NCBI RefSeq assembly: GCF_003957375.1
Contig: NZ_CP025473.1
Location: 372,001-436,000, forward strand
Direction of reading: 5' to 3'
From: Enterococcus mundtii
GTDB lineage: Bacteria > Bacillota > Bacilli > Lactobacillales > Enterococcaceae
DNA: 64,000 nt
Shown here: positions 56,207 to 64,000 of the stretch, in pieces
Layout: each line of letters begins with the position of its first letter
How positions within the stretch are numbered: the first letter of the stretch is position 1
Notes under the pieces: generated by a model
The model's database searches: none
What the model saw: only the letters and a program-made list of their open reading frames with translations
What the model was told of the DNA's origin: nothing
Translations under genes and position numbers: made by a program

Positions 56207-56260
56207 TTGCAAACAATATTATACATGATATAATATTGGTGAATATAAAATATTGCAAAC
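56207..56260. promoter_or_regulatory. PadR-like operator and promoter of the DUF1700 operon
   Basis: TTGCAA (56207-56212) and TATAAT (56229-56234) are 16 bp apart. CAATATTATA (56214-56223) and TATAATATTG (56229-56238) are perfect 10-bp arms around 5 bp, covering the promoter. TTGCAAAC occurs at 56207 and again near 56253. The downstream PadR-like gene is probably autoregulated here. Confidence 0.7.
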
Positions 56261-56278
56261 TATAAAGAAGGTGAAGTA

Positions 56279-56596
56279 ATGCATATCCAAGTCCCAACAG
56301 TTTTACTCGATGGTACAGTTTTAGCGGCTTTGAGCAGAGAAGACATGTACGGTTACGCATTAACGAAAATCGTCCAAGAAAGTTTATCTGTCAGTGAATC
56401 AACGATGTATCCTGTTTTACGCAGATTAAAAAAAGAAGAATACTTAGAAACATACGACGAACCATTCGAAGGTAGAAATCGCCGATATTACCGCTTAACT
56501 CCGAAAGGACGTCAACATTTAGAAGAAATCATTGATAAATGGATCGTGTTTCGAGATTCCTTAAACCGATTACTGGAGGAGAATACGAATGAATGA
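56279..56596 (+). CDS. PadR-family regulator (short type)
   Basis: 105-residue winged-helix protein with the PadR core LALSREDMYGYALTKIVQES and ESTMYPVLRRLKKEEYLETY. It lacks the C-terminal domain of phenolic-acid PadR, as in subfamily 2 regulators such as LmrR. It overlaps the DUF1700 gene by 8 bp, so it is the first gene of PadR-DUF1700-DUF4097. Such operons are linked to envelope-stress or antimicrobial-peptide responses in Firmicutes. Autoregulated through the upstream palindrome, by inference. Confidence 0.92.
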   Translation: MHIQVPTVLLDGTVLAALSREDMYGYALTKIVQESLSVSESTMYPVLRRLKKEEYLETYDEPFEGRNRRYYRLTPKGRQHLEEIIDKWIVFRDSLNRLLEENTNE

Positions 56597-57203
56597 ATAT
56601 TTAAATGATGTGTTGGACGAACTTCAAGAAATACCTGAAGATGATCGCTTTGATATTATTCAGTATTATGAAGAATACTTCTTGGATTCTGGCAAAACAG
56701 TAGAAGAAGTCGTGGATGAATATGGCTCACCAAAGCAATTTGCCCTGAAACTGAAAATCAATTATTACTCGGAACAAGACGACGATGAATCAGAATACAG
56801 CCAAAGTCCTAAACGGAAAATCCGTTTGATTTGGATGATCGTTATCGGGTTGTGTGCATCACCTTTATTGATTCCTTTGGCATTAGCTTTTATTCTAGCG
56901 ATTTTTGGTATTCTGATTGGCTTAATTGGCGTGATCATTGGAATCTATGTCGTATGTATCAGTATTTTAGGAGCTGGTTTATTTTCGATTATTTCAGGTG
57001 TTGCTGTCTTGCAACAATCGATTGCTAGTGGGTTGTTCTTTGTAGGATTAGGGTTACTTGCCACGGGAGGGGCTGTCTTCTTTGCACCATTACTGTTAAA
57101 AGGAACTAAATGGTTATTCCAAATGATGATGAACTTTGTCAAGTGGGTAGGACGCCGGTTTATTACGAAACGAGCGATTCATACGACGAATAGTGGGGTG
57201 TAA
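56589..57203 (+). CDS. DUF1700/HAAS-domain membrane protein
   Basis: 204 residues: an N-terminal helical cytoplasmic domain (residues 1-75, with the DDRFDIIQYYEEYFLD and EVVDEYGSPKQFA pattern of the HAAS/DUF1700 family), then four predicted membrane helices (~80-185) and a basic tail. GGAGGAG in the padR 3' end serves as ribosome site. DUF1700 proteins are typically paired with a PadR regulator and a DUF4097 protein. Possibly a membrane sensor or anti-regulator. Confidence 0.9.
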   Translation: MNEYLNDVLDELQEIPEDDRFDIIQYYEEYFLDSGKTVEEVVDEYGSPKQFALKLKINYYSEQDDDESEYSQSPKRKIRLIWMIVIGLCASPLLIPLALAFILAIFGILIGLIGVIIGIYVVCISILGAGLFSIISGVAVLQQSIASGLFFVGLGLLATGGAVFFAPLLLKGTKWLFQMMMNFVKWVGRRFITKRAIHTTNSGV

Positions 57204-57206
57204 AAA

Positions 57207-58070
57207 ATGAAATTAAAATATATCTTGGGGATAGGTTTAGGACTGATGATCATTGGTGGCTTGACGGCAGGATTAAGTTATGCCTCTGGTGCCCAAACGA
57301 GTCTGACTTGGGAAGGTGGTCCAAGAATCATAGAAATGACTCGTGAAATAAAAGATTTTTCGTCTGAAAAAATTGAAAAAATCGTTGTACGAGCAGATCA
57401 CCAAAATATCATGATCCAACGAGGCGTGAACTTTGAGGTTGAAACGTCTCATGACAAAGCGCAAAAACCAAAAATCAATCTGGAAGATCACACATTGGAT
57501 ATTTCAGCTGATGGTCAAACACCGGCAGTGATGATCAATGTGACAGACACACGTTCGATGTTGAAAATCACGATCCCTAAAACCATTTCCTTAAAAGAAT
57601 TAGTGATTGAAGGAAAAAACAATGAATTGTTTTTAGATGAATTTAGTAGTAAGAATATCAACTTGAATTTAGCCAATACTTGGACGTCGATCAATGAAGT
57701 AAGTGGGGAACTTCTTACTGTTGAAAATCAAATGGGCTCACTAGATTTACAGGAGTTTTCGATAGATAAAGTCAAATTAGCTACAAGTGATGGCAGTATC
57801 ATTTTTAACGATAACGAAAAATCAATCAAAGGCGAAGTCACACTTCATAATAGTAGTGTTGATTTTTATAACAACCAAGAGCAAGGACTAGCTGTGACCC
57901 TAGAAGGGGATTCTTATATCAACAAAAATTATGAATCTTTGACAACCAAGACGTACAATCAAGGAAACAAAGATCTCAAAGTAACTGCTTATAATAGTCA
58001 AGTGAACTTGACGAATGAAGATTATGAAGAGCCTCCGATGGATGATAAAGATTATGGAGAGTATGATTAA
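57207..58070 (+). CDS. DUF4097 beta-helix family protein
   Basis: 287 residues: one N-terminal hydrophobic segment (LGIGLGLMIIGGLTAGLSYA) and an extracytoplasmic right-handed beta-helix built from short repeats (MLKITIPKTISLKELVIEG, LNLANTWTSINEVSGELLTV). This is the adhesin-like domain of DUF4097 proteins (YvlB, LiaX relatives). Acidic C-terminus (DYEEPPMDDKDYGEYD). Begins 3 bp after the DUF1700 gene. In E. faecalis a related protein, LiaX, modulates daptomycin and peptide responses; direct orthology is not claimed. Confidence 0.88.
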   Translation: MKLKYILGIGLGLMIIGGLTAGLSYASGAQTSLTWEGGPRIIEMTREIKDFSSEKIEKIVVRADHQNIMIQRGVNFEVETSHDKAQKPKINLEDHTLDISADGQTPAVMINVTDTRSMLKITIPKTISLKELVIEGKNNELFLDEFSSKNINLNLANTWTSINEVSGELLTVENQMGSLDLQEFSIDKVKLATSDGSIIFNDNEKSIKGEVTLHNSSVDFYNNQEQGLAVTLEGDSYINKNYESLTTKTYNQGNKDLKVTAYNSQVNLTNEDYEEPPMDDKDYGEYD

Positions 58071-58122
58071 TCGTTGAACAGTCAAGACTGTCTTTTTCAA
58101 AATAACGAATAAATAGTTGAAG

Positions 58123-58166
58123 AAGCGTATAATTCTTTATGGAATAAGGAATTATACGCTTTTTTA
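58123..58166 (+). terminator. Terminator after the DUF4097 gene
   Basis: AAGCGTATAATTC pairs with GAATTATACGCTT around 12 nt, followed by T5. A smaller hairpin (ACAGTC/GACTGT) lies just upstream. Confidence 0.85.
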
Positions 58167-58265
58167 TTTATTTTACATGAAATATCATCGCCTATCATTC
58201 AATAATATAGTAGAATAAGGAAAGGGAAAAACGTACATATATGGGGAAAATAGGGTGAATATTGA

Positions 58266-58757
58266 ATGAAAACAGAGGAAATCAAGCGGGAAGAATTGAA
58301 AAGTGAATTAGGGAAATTGCATCATTTTTTAACAGAACTGAGTACCAAGTATTATGATACAGACAAAGAAAGGGTAACGATCCAATATCCAAATAACTCC
58401 GAAGGTCGACAACTTGAACAAGTGTACAACGAAATGTTCAAACATCTATTGAAAGTGAAAAAAGAATTAGATTATTATTCACTGCCAATCATTGATACGG
58501 GTATTTTAAAATACGATCAAGCAAGTGAGCGATTTGTCTTCAAGTCGGTTCGTGAGAATCTTGAATTATCCGCCGGTATGGACCTAGAGATCTTAGTGGA
58601 AGACTATTTTACTGAAACGAAACAGTGGGTCCGTACACGATTAGAATATTTGCCAGAAGCATCAGGTGGTGTACACGAAAACGGTTGGTATATCACGGAA
58701 GACAAAGAATTGGAACTAGAAGGAGCCATGGCAAGGATTCGTAAAAAAACAGAATAG
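58266..58757 (+). CDS. Hypothetical protein, possibly DUF5348-like
   Basis: 163 residues. N-terminal half (1-85) is a charged helical hairpin; the C-terminal half (ERFVFKSVRENLELSAGMDL, then VEDYFTETKQWVRTRLEY and GWYITEDKELELEGAMARIR) has the strand pattern of DUF5348 proteins, small beta-barrel-like modules. No signal peptide. It is 25 bp upstream of the SPFH gene and probably cotranscribed with it. Function unknown. Confidence 0.7.
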   Translation: MKTEEIKREELKSELGKLHHFLTELSTKYYDTDKERVTIQYPNNSEGRQLEQVYNEMFKHLLKVKKELDYYSLPIIDTGILKYDQASERFVFKSVRENLELSAGMDLEILVEDYFTETKQWVRTRLEYLPEASGGVHENGWYITEDKELELEGAMARIRKKTE

Positions 58758-58782
58758 AACCAAAAAAATTAGGAGTGAGTAA

Positions 58783-59651
58783 ATGAAAGAAAAAAGGCTT
58801 TCACTATCAATGGCTATATCGGGCTATTTATTATTCTTCTAATGTTTGTCGTAGGAATCTTACTATTTTTCATAGGGGTTGCTCGATTTTTAGTTGGCTT
58901 TTCAATTGTTGGGATTTTCTTGTGGTTGCTGGTTTTCTTAGCAATCAGCGGACTGACAGTAGTCAGCCCCAATCAAGCAAAGGCCATCGTCTTTTTTGGG
59001 CAATACATCGGAACGATTCGTGAGAGCGGGTTTTTCTTAACGATTCCTTTTGCACAAAAAATCAACTTGTCGTTAAAAGTTCGAAACTTCAATAGTTCGC
59101 TGTTGAAGGTCAATGACTTAGATGGAAATCCAATCGAGATTTCCGCTGTCGTCGTTTTTAAAGTAGTAGATACAGCTAAGGCGCTTTTTGATGTAGCAAA
59201 CTATCATCAATTTGTTGAAATCCAAAGTGAAACCGCCATTCGTCATATCGCCAGTCAATATCCATATGACACATTCAACGAGGATGATCTTACTTTACGT
59301 GGAAATACCACTGCGATTTCAGATGAATTGGCAAAGGAATTACAAGAACGTTTATCGGTGGCGGGGGTCGAAGTTTTAGAGACGAGATTGAATCACCTGG
59401 CTTATGCAACAGAAATTGCCAGTGCGATGTTGCAACGACAACAAGCTAAGGCCATTTTATCTGCCCGTCAAACCATCGTTGAAGGCGCAGTGACGATGAC
59501 ACAAATGGCTCTGGAACAAATCGAAGCAGGTCAGGATATGACCTTTACCGATGATCGAAAGATCCAGTTGATCAACAATCTACTTGTATCGATTATTACG
59601 GATAAAGGCACACAACCAGTGATCAATACGGGCAATAACAAAGGAAAATAG
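58783..59651 (+). pseudogene. SPFH/Band 7 family membrane protein, N-terminal frameshift
   Basis: The ATG at 58783 has a strong AGGAGTGAGTAA ribosome site, but its frame stops after 19 codons. One base further the frame reads KKAFTINGYIGLFIILLM and continues openly as the full SPFH protein (VVGILLFFIGVARFL, then VSPNQAKAIVFFGQYIGTIR). Adding one A to the A6 run at 58790-58795 restores a 289-residue protein with two membrane helices, a Band 7 domain (~residues 55-250) and a coiled coil. Without it, translation must restart at ATG 58842, which has no ribosome site and loses part of the first helix. Flotillin-like scaffold role by family. Confidence 0.8.
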
Positions 59652-59713
59652 CTGAATGAGGAAAGCATCCGCCAATGGAGCGTTTATCCAACGAATATCG
59701 GTTTGAATCAATA

Positions 59714-59759
59714 AAAAGAAATTTGGAGTGATTTACACTTCCAGATTTCTTTTTTTTTG
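59714..59759. terminator. Terminator after the SPFH gene
   Basis: AAGAAATTTGGA pairs imperfectly with TCCAGATTTCTT around 11-12 nt, followed by T8. Confidence 0.78.
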
Positions 59760-59863
59760 GAAACATATGACAATAATGAAAGAGGTTTGATAGTAAAAAG
59801 AAAGGAATTTTCACGGATACTTGACTATACTTAATTTATCAGAACAGGAAAGAAGGAGTCACA

Positions 59864-60241
59864 ATGAAAAAATTATTGATTGGGTTGGGAGCATTTATCA
59901 TCATCGCTTTTGGTGGCTACCGTTTAGCAGATCATTTGATCATGGGTGGTGAAAGCTACTATGTTCAAATCACAACGGATGGTGAGAAACAGGTGGATCG
60001 CGCTGACGGTGGACAAGAGATCATTAGTTATCGTTATGAACTACCGGGGTTTAATAAAGAAGGTAAAGAAAAAATAATGGATTTCAACGGCTCTCAAGAG
60101 CGACCATTAAGAAAAGATGCATTTTTGAAAGTAACTTGGAATAAAAACAAAGGCGTGACGTCGTATGAAGAAGTACAGGCAAAAGATATTCCGTCAGCAG
60201 CACAAGAAAAATTAAGTAAAGGAACGGTCAATAATGGATAA
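59864..60241 (+). CDS. YxeA-family protein of an ABC transporter operon
   Basis: 125 residues: signal/anchor helix (KKLLIGLGAFIIIAFGGY), then the YxeA beta domain (ISYRYELPGFNKEGKEKIMDF, LKVTWNKNKGVTSYEEV). A paralogue lies at 13336-13716. It overlaps the ATPase gene by 8 bp, so the three genes YxeA-ATPase-permease form one operon, the same trio as B. subtilis yxdL-yxdM-yxeA but in a different order. That operon is induced by the peptide LL-37 in B. subtilis. Function of YxeA itself is unknown. Confidence 0.88.
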   Translation: MKKLLIGLGAFIIIAFGGYRLADHLIMGGESYYVQITTDGEKQVDRADGGQEIISYRYELPGFNKEGKEKIMDFNGSQERPLRKDAFLKVTWNKNKGVTSYEEVQAKDIPSAAQEKLSKGTVNNG

Positions 60242-60986
60242 AATCGTAGAAATCAATAATGTAACAAAAGTTTACGGAAAAAGTAATGAGAAACAGACAC
60301 AAGCCTTGAATGGTATCAGTTTTAGTGTAGAAAAAGGTGAATTCATTGGCATCATGGGGGCTTCTGGATCAGGTAAATCAACCTTATTGAATATCTTATC
60401 AACATTAGATAAACCAACAAGTGGCACGATCCATATCAACCAAGCAGATGTCACGAAGTTGAAAGGAAATCAGTTAGCCGATTTTCGAGCAAAAGAAATC
60501 GGCTTTATTTTCCAAGATTTTAATCTTTTAGAAAACTTGACTGCACAAGAAAATATTGCAGTTCCGCTTTCTTTACAAGGCGTGAAACCAAAAGAAATCA
60601 AGAAAAAAGTCAATGCAGTCGCTGAACGTTTGTCAATCACTCATATCTTGGACAGCTATCCAGCGAAAATCTCAGGTGGACAAAAACAACGGGTAGCAGC
60701 AGCCCGGGCACTAGTTACGCAACCAACGATTCTATTAGGGGATGAACCAACTGGTGCGTTGGATTCAAAAAGTGCGAAAGACCTATTAGATACGATGGAA
60801 GAATTGAATACAAATGATAAGGTTTCGATTCTGTTGGTGACACATGACGCTTTTTCAGCAAGTTACTGTCAACGAATCTTGTTTATTAAAGATGGCGTGA
60901 TCCATCAGGAAGTTAAACGCGGAGAACAAAGCCGTCCAGACTTTTATCGTCAAATATTAACGATTCTAGGTAATCTAGAACAGTAA
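60234..60986 (+). CDS. Peptide-detoxification type ABC ATPase (BceA/YxdL-like)
   Basis: 250-residue ATPase with Walker A GASGSGKSTL, a Q-loop IFQDFNLLENLT, signature ISGGQKQRVAAARAL and Walker B ILLGDEPTGALDS. The LLENLTAQENI motif and LVTHDAFSASYC are typical of BceA-type exporters. Pairs with the FtsX-type permease 15 bp downstream. Probably removes cell-wall-active peptides from the membrane; which ones cannot be read from the sequence. No dedicated two-component system is adjacent; the nearest is at 53.7 kb. Confidence 0.93.
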   Translation: MDKIVEINNVTKVYGKSNEKQTQALNGISFSVEKGEFIGIMGASGSGKSTLLNILSTLDKPTSGTIHINQADVTKLKGNQLADFRAKEIGFIFQDFNLLENLTAQENIAVPLSLQGVKPKEIKKKVNAVAERLSITHILDSYPAKISGGQKQRVAAARALVTQPTILLGDEPTGALDSKSAKDLLDTMEELNTNDKVSILLVTHDAFSASYCQRILFIKDGVIHQEVKRGEQSRPDFYRQILTILGNLEQ

Positions 60987-61001
60987 GGGGGAAACTTGAA
61001 C

Positions 61002-62816
61002 ATGCTTTGGAAATTATCACTTACTGGGATCAAGAGTCGGTTAAGAGACTATATTGTTCTATTTTCAGGTTTAGTCATGGCTTCAGCCATCTTTTATATG
61101 TTCGAATCAATGGCAAGTAACACAGATTTTTTGAAAAATAATTCTACATTAGCGATGACTGTGATCATCTTCCGTTTTGGTTCGGTTCTATTGGGTATTA
61201 TTACGTTTGTCTATATTCTTTATGCTAACTCATTTTTGATGACGATGCGACAAAAAGATTATGCAATGTTTATGATGCTAGGAGCAAAAGGCCGAAAGAT
61301 TGCCCAAATGATTTTCTCTGAGACTTTGATTGTCGGAACAATTGCCACATTAGTTGGTTCAGTGTTGGGGATTGGTTTGACAAGTGTCGTCCATCGACTA
61401 TTAGTGGCACAGTTGAATATTGAAATCACCCATTTTACGCCATTGAATATGGATGGATTATTGATTACCTTGCTATTTTTCATCGTATTATTCTTATTAG
61501 CCGCGTTTGTCAACGCATTCTCGATTGTCAAAAAGCCAATTTTGACCTTACTACGTGCAGACCAAACACCTGCACAGATGAAACAACACAAATTCTTGTT
61601 TTTCCTTGAAGTGGTTTTAGGAATCATTTTTATTGGCGTAGGTTACTACATGATGGCAAATATCGGAACATATCAGTTGATGGCCATCGCCATCGCGTTA
61701 GTTACAATCGTTTTAGGAACGTACTTTATTTTCCATTCGGTCATCATTTTCTTCCTTAAACTATTGAAGAAAACAGAAAATATTTCGATGAAAAAACTGA
61801 ATAATTTTACGTTATCACAGTTAAGTTTCCGTATCCGTGAGTACACGCAAATGCTGTCAATGGTGGCAATGTTACTAGCATTAGCATTAGGTGCATTGAC
61901 AGTCGGCCTAGGCTTTAAAAATCAAATCACCCAATTGACGAATGAAGCATCCAATTATGATTTAGTATTGAATCAATCAGAATTGATCGATCAATCAAAG
62001 GTGGAGAAACTTTCACCAACGATCAATGCGGTCTATCAACAAAAAGAAGACGAAAAAACAGTGTACTATAATTATAGTGAATTTGAACAAAATCCATTTT
62101 TGATCATGGAAAATCAAACACCTAACACTGGGGAAAGAAACGTCAAAACAAAAAAAGTAACAGCAGAGGAATTAGCGACAAACTTAAACTATCAAGATGA
62201 GCTACGCTATTACGAGTTGCCAGAACAACGAGCAAAAGAAATCAAATTATTACCAGCAGAAGAATTTGCCCAATTAACTCTTCCACAAACAAGTCTACAA
62301 CTGATTCAAGCAAAAGATTTCCATGAGAGTATTGAACAGATTGGGAATCTGGTAGCAGAAAATAATAAAAACAATGAATCATTAAAAGATGAAATGTTAA
62401 GTTTCACACAAAAATATGATGCTTACCAATTGATCAACAGTATGTTCTCAGGCTTTGAATTTATGGGATTCTTTTTAGGGATCGCCTTCTTGACGATGTT
62501 AGCAAGCTGTTTGATGTTCAAGATTCTTTCAGGTAGCAAAAGTGATGTTGTTCGTTATGAAATGCTCGGTAAAATTGGTGCTCGACAAGCATTATTAAAA
62601 CAATCGATTCGCCGAGAAATCGGGATTCTCTTCTTAGCACCAGGAATTCTAGGAGCTATCCATGTATTATTTGGCCTTCAAATGTTTACTGTTTTGATGG
62701 ATGATCCATATCATGACTTATGGATACCATTTGCAATCTTCTTTGTTCTTTACTTTATCTACTATGCGTTAACCACTTGGTTGTATACAGGCATTGTGTT
62801 GAACAAAAAAGAATGA
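61002..62816 (+). CDS. FtsX-like permease (BceB/YxdM-like)
   Basis: 604 residues with ten predicted helices in a 4+6 arrangement and a large extracellular loop (~residues 310-470) between helices 7 and 8, the BceB hallmark. Start taken as ATG 61002; TTG 60996 is also possible with AAGGGGG. N-terminal MLWKLSLTGIKSRLRDY is typical. Forms the export complex with the preceding ATPase. Followed by a strong terminator. Confidence 0.92.
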   Translation: MLWKLSLTGIKSRLRDYIVLFSGLVMASAIFYMFESMASNTDFLKNNSTLAMTVIIFRFGSVLLGIITFVYILYANSFLMTMRQKDYAMFMMLGAKGRKIAQMIFSETLIVGTIATLVGSVLGIGLTSVVHRLLVAQLNIEITHFTPLNMDGLLITLLFFIVLFLLAAFVNAFSIVKKPILTLLRADQTPAQMKQHKFLFFLEVVLGIIFIGVGYYMMANIGTYQLMAIAIALVTIVLGTYFIFHSVIIFFLKLLKKTENISMKKLNNFTLSQLSFRIREYTQMLSMVAMLLALALGALTVGLGFKNQITQLTNEASNYDLVLNQSELIDQSKVEKLSPTINAVYQQKEDEKTVYYNYSEFEQNPFLIMENQTPNTGERNVKTKKVTAEELATNLNYQDELRYYELPEQRAKEIKLLPAEEFAQLTLPQTSLQLIQAKDFHESIEQIGNLVAENNKNNESLKDEMLSFTQKYDAYQLINSMFSGFEFMGFFLGIAFLTMLASCLMFKILSGSKSDVVRYEMLGKIGARQALLKQSIRREIGILFLAPGILGAIHVLFGLQMFTVLMDDPYHDLWIPFAIFFVLYFIYYALTTWLYTGIVLNKKE

Positions 62817-62837
62817 TACTTGAATAGGGATGGATCA

Positions 62838-62881
62838 AACACGTGAAGAAAGTTCGTAGAAGAACTTTCTTCACGTGTTTT
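62838..62881. terminator. Terminator after the permease gene
   Basis: AACACGTGAAGAAAGTTC pairs perfectly with its complement at 62862-62879 around GTAGAA, followed by T's. Confidence 0.92.
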
Positions 62882-62959
62882 CTATACCATCGATAAAATT
62901 TTCTTGAAGCATGATCAAATAGAGAAGAGACCACTGGATATGATGGAAGGATATCGGTT

Positions 62960-63220
62960 ATGAGGGAACTGGCGAATTTTTTCAAAGACGGACAACCACA
63001 ATAGATACCTAGAAAAAAATAAACGCTTGCTTTTGGATTATCTTTATTCAAAGTTTGGATTTGATAAAGATGATTTAGAAAATGAGATCAATACGATTCT
63101 AAAAAATATTTATTCTGACCATGCGATATTACGTCGCTACCTCGCCGATTACCGTTATCTTGATCGAGAAAAGGGCGGTTCGATCTATAAAAAGACAGTG
63201 AGAGAGACAGAATCAAATAA
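62960..63220 (+). pseudogene. DUF2087-like small protein, nonsense and frameshift
   Basis: The ATG at 62960 (AAGGA 8 nt before) encodes MRELANFFKDGQPQ, then TAG, then IPRKK, then a frame loss in an A7 run (63013-63019). One extra A restores NKRLLLDYLYSKFGFDKDDL and INTILKNIYSDHAILRRYLA then DYRYLDREKGGSIYKK. Together this is the DUF2087 pattern (FFKDG...IPRK...LDYLYSKF...LRR.L.DY.YLDRE) of about 90 residues. The two lesions are independent, so this gene is probably dead even if the A-run is a read error. Confidence 0.7.
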
Positions 63221-63271
63221 AAAAACGCATCTCTTTATAAGCCATATTGGCAAGCAAGAGATGCGTTTTTT
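63219..63271. terminator. Terminator of the RpiR gene and upstream fragment
   Basis: AAAAAACGCATCTCTT pairs with AAGAGATGCGTTTTTT around about 20 nt; A- and T-runs make it bidirectional. Confidence 0.85.
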
Positions 63272-64000
63272 AGGAACTTTTATTTATTTGTTTTTGCCAA
63301 CCATCATATTTCAACAAAAAATATTCGATCACGAAAAAAAGCGTCGAAGTTGTTTCAAAAGGTGTAAGGATATCTTCTCGATCTTGTACTTCAGGATTCA
63401 AGAAGAAAATCGTTTCATCACAAAGTTTTGAGACAGTTGAGTTCCTAAGTTTTGTGATACCAATTGTCTGGATTTTTCGTTGTTTCAGTTGCTTCGCTAA
63501 TTTGACGACTTCAGGAGACTCACCATTTAGCGTGATCAACAGGACTAAGTCTTCTGGCTGAATGATTTGGTAAAACTGCTTGTTGATGGAAACGGCACCG
63601 AAGTCATAGAGTATCAATCCGTTGTGTACGAAGAGCAATTTCATATAACTCGAAACTAGCGTTTGTATATCACCTGATCCATAGATAAAAATCCGATTAG
63701 CATTAGCCATCATTGTACATAGATCAGTGAAATCTTTTTTCTTAAGGTTTTCAATTGTTTGGATATGATTTTCCAAGATTTCCCCCTCAAACTCAGATAG
63801 ACGTACATTTTCCTGTGTCAGTTCATTTTTTAGATGATATTTGAATTCTGAGAAACCATCAAACCCTAATTTTTGGCAAAAACGCATGATTGTCGTGCGA
63901 GAAACGTTGCATTGTTTCGCCAGTTCGTTAATGGACATTGTTAAAGAATTTTTTTTGTGATTTGTGATATAGGACCAGATAAGAAAATCATTTTCAGTCA
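63270..64000 (-). CDS. RpiR/MurR-family regulator (5' end outside window)
   Basis: The frame stays open through the window edge: upstream of an internal ATG (63938) it reads ENDFLIWSYITNHKKNSLT, the normal helix before the RpiR helix-turn-helix, so the start lies beyond 64000. The N-terminal HTH (SINELAKQCNVSRTTIMRFC) is followed by a SIS sugar-phosphate-binding domain (FIYGSGDIQTLVSSYMKLL, TLNGESPEVVKLAKQLKQR). RpiR regulators respond to phosphosugars such as MurNAc-6-P; the ligand here is unknown because neighbouring genes on that side are not visible. Confidence 0.9.
   Translation of the reverse strand, partial: TENDFLIWSYITNHKKNSLTMSINELAKQCNVSRTTIMRFCQKLGFDGFSEFKYHLKNELTQENVRLSEFEGEILENHIQTIENLKKKDFTDLCTMMANANRIFIYGSGDIQTLVSSYMKLLFVHNGLILYDFGAVSINKQFYQIIQPEDLVLLITLNGESPEVVKLAKQLKQRKIQTIGITKLRNSTVSKLCDETIFFLNPEVQDREDILTPFETTSTLFFVIEYFLLKYDGWQKQINKSS

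Overview
The window looks like the chromosome of a low-GC Gram-positive coccus of the genus Enterococcus, closest in gene content to the E. faecium / E. mundtii / E. hirae / E. durans group. The evidence is a T-box-controlled tyrS next to tyrosine decarboxylase and a tyrosine/tyramine antiporter, a GlpK with the enterococcal His232 loop, a CstR-type persulfide sulfur module, an MalT/maltose-phosphorylase module, PadR/PadC, and AGGAGG-like ribosome sites throughout. The species cannot be fixed from sequence reading alone. The first gene (5' end) and the last gene (5' end, minus strand) are cut by the window edges.

Layout. 1-5 kb: end of an Mga-like regulator, then the glycerol operon glpK-glpO-glpF behind a cre-like site; glpO carries a 1-nt deletion. 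5-13.3 kb: an L-rhamnose operon on the minus strand (transporter, rhaB, rhaA, a three-unit repeat array, rhaD, an acetyltransferase, fucO) with a divergent AraC regulator. 13.3-17.5 kb: a YxeA protein, a Smr-less MutS2-like ATPase behind a strong promoter plus leader peptide and terminator, and a CDP-alcohol phosphotransferase. 17.6-22.2 kb: a LacI/HAD pair sharing a palindromic operator, then CstR with a rhodanese and a CoA-disulfide/persulfide reductase. 22.4-28 kb: a surface protein with a variant sorting motif, a GlcNAc-type PTS permease, a YbjQ protein, and dhaM-dhaK-dhaL (dhaM frameshifted). 28-34 kb: the tyramine module. 34.3-42.8 kb: maltose uptake and phosphorolysis under MalR. 43-51 kb: a GNAT protein, a decayed DUF3788 gene, a large membrane protein, padC/padR, a MerR/multidrug-transporter pair, and a mazEF pair whose antitoxin has a stop codon. 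51-64 kb: envelope-stress-like genes (MacB-type ABC transporter, two-component system, PadR-DUF1700-DUF4097 operon, SPFH protein, YxeA-ABC transporter operon), a DUF2087 pseudogene and an RpiR regulator.

How the parts fit. Most of the window is carbon acquisition and overflow metabolism: glycerol, dihydroxyacetone, rhamnose, GlcNAc and maltose, each with its own regulator or a CcpA-like site. The tyramine module and phenolic acid decarboxylation consume protons and support acid or phenolate tolerance. The last 13 kb are dominated by membrane-stress modules.

The points most worth a second look are: the attenuator-like leader of the MutS2-like gene; a dispersed hairpin repeat family sitting at gene 3' ends and tandemly inside the rhamnose operon; an intact MazF toxin behind a nonsense-mutated antitoxin; a LacI gene whose best start is ATC; a possible minus-strand structured RNA at about 34.1 kb; and four genes that each lack one base in or beside a short homopolymer. 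The last pattern could be real loss of both glycerol routes, or could be base-calling error.
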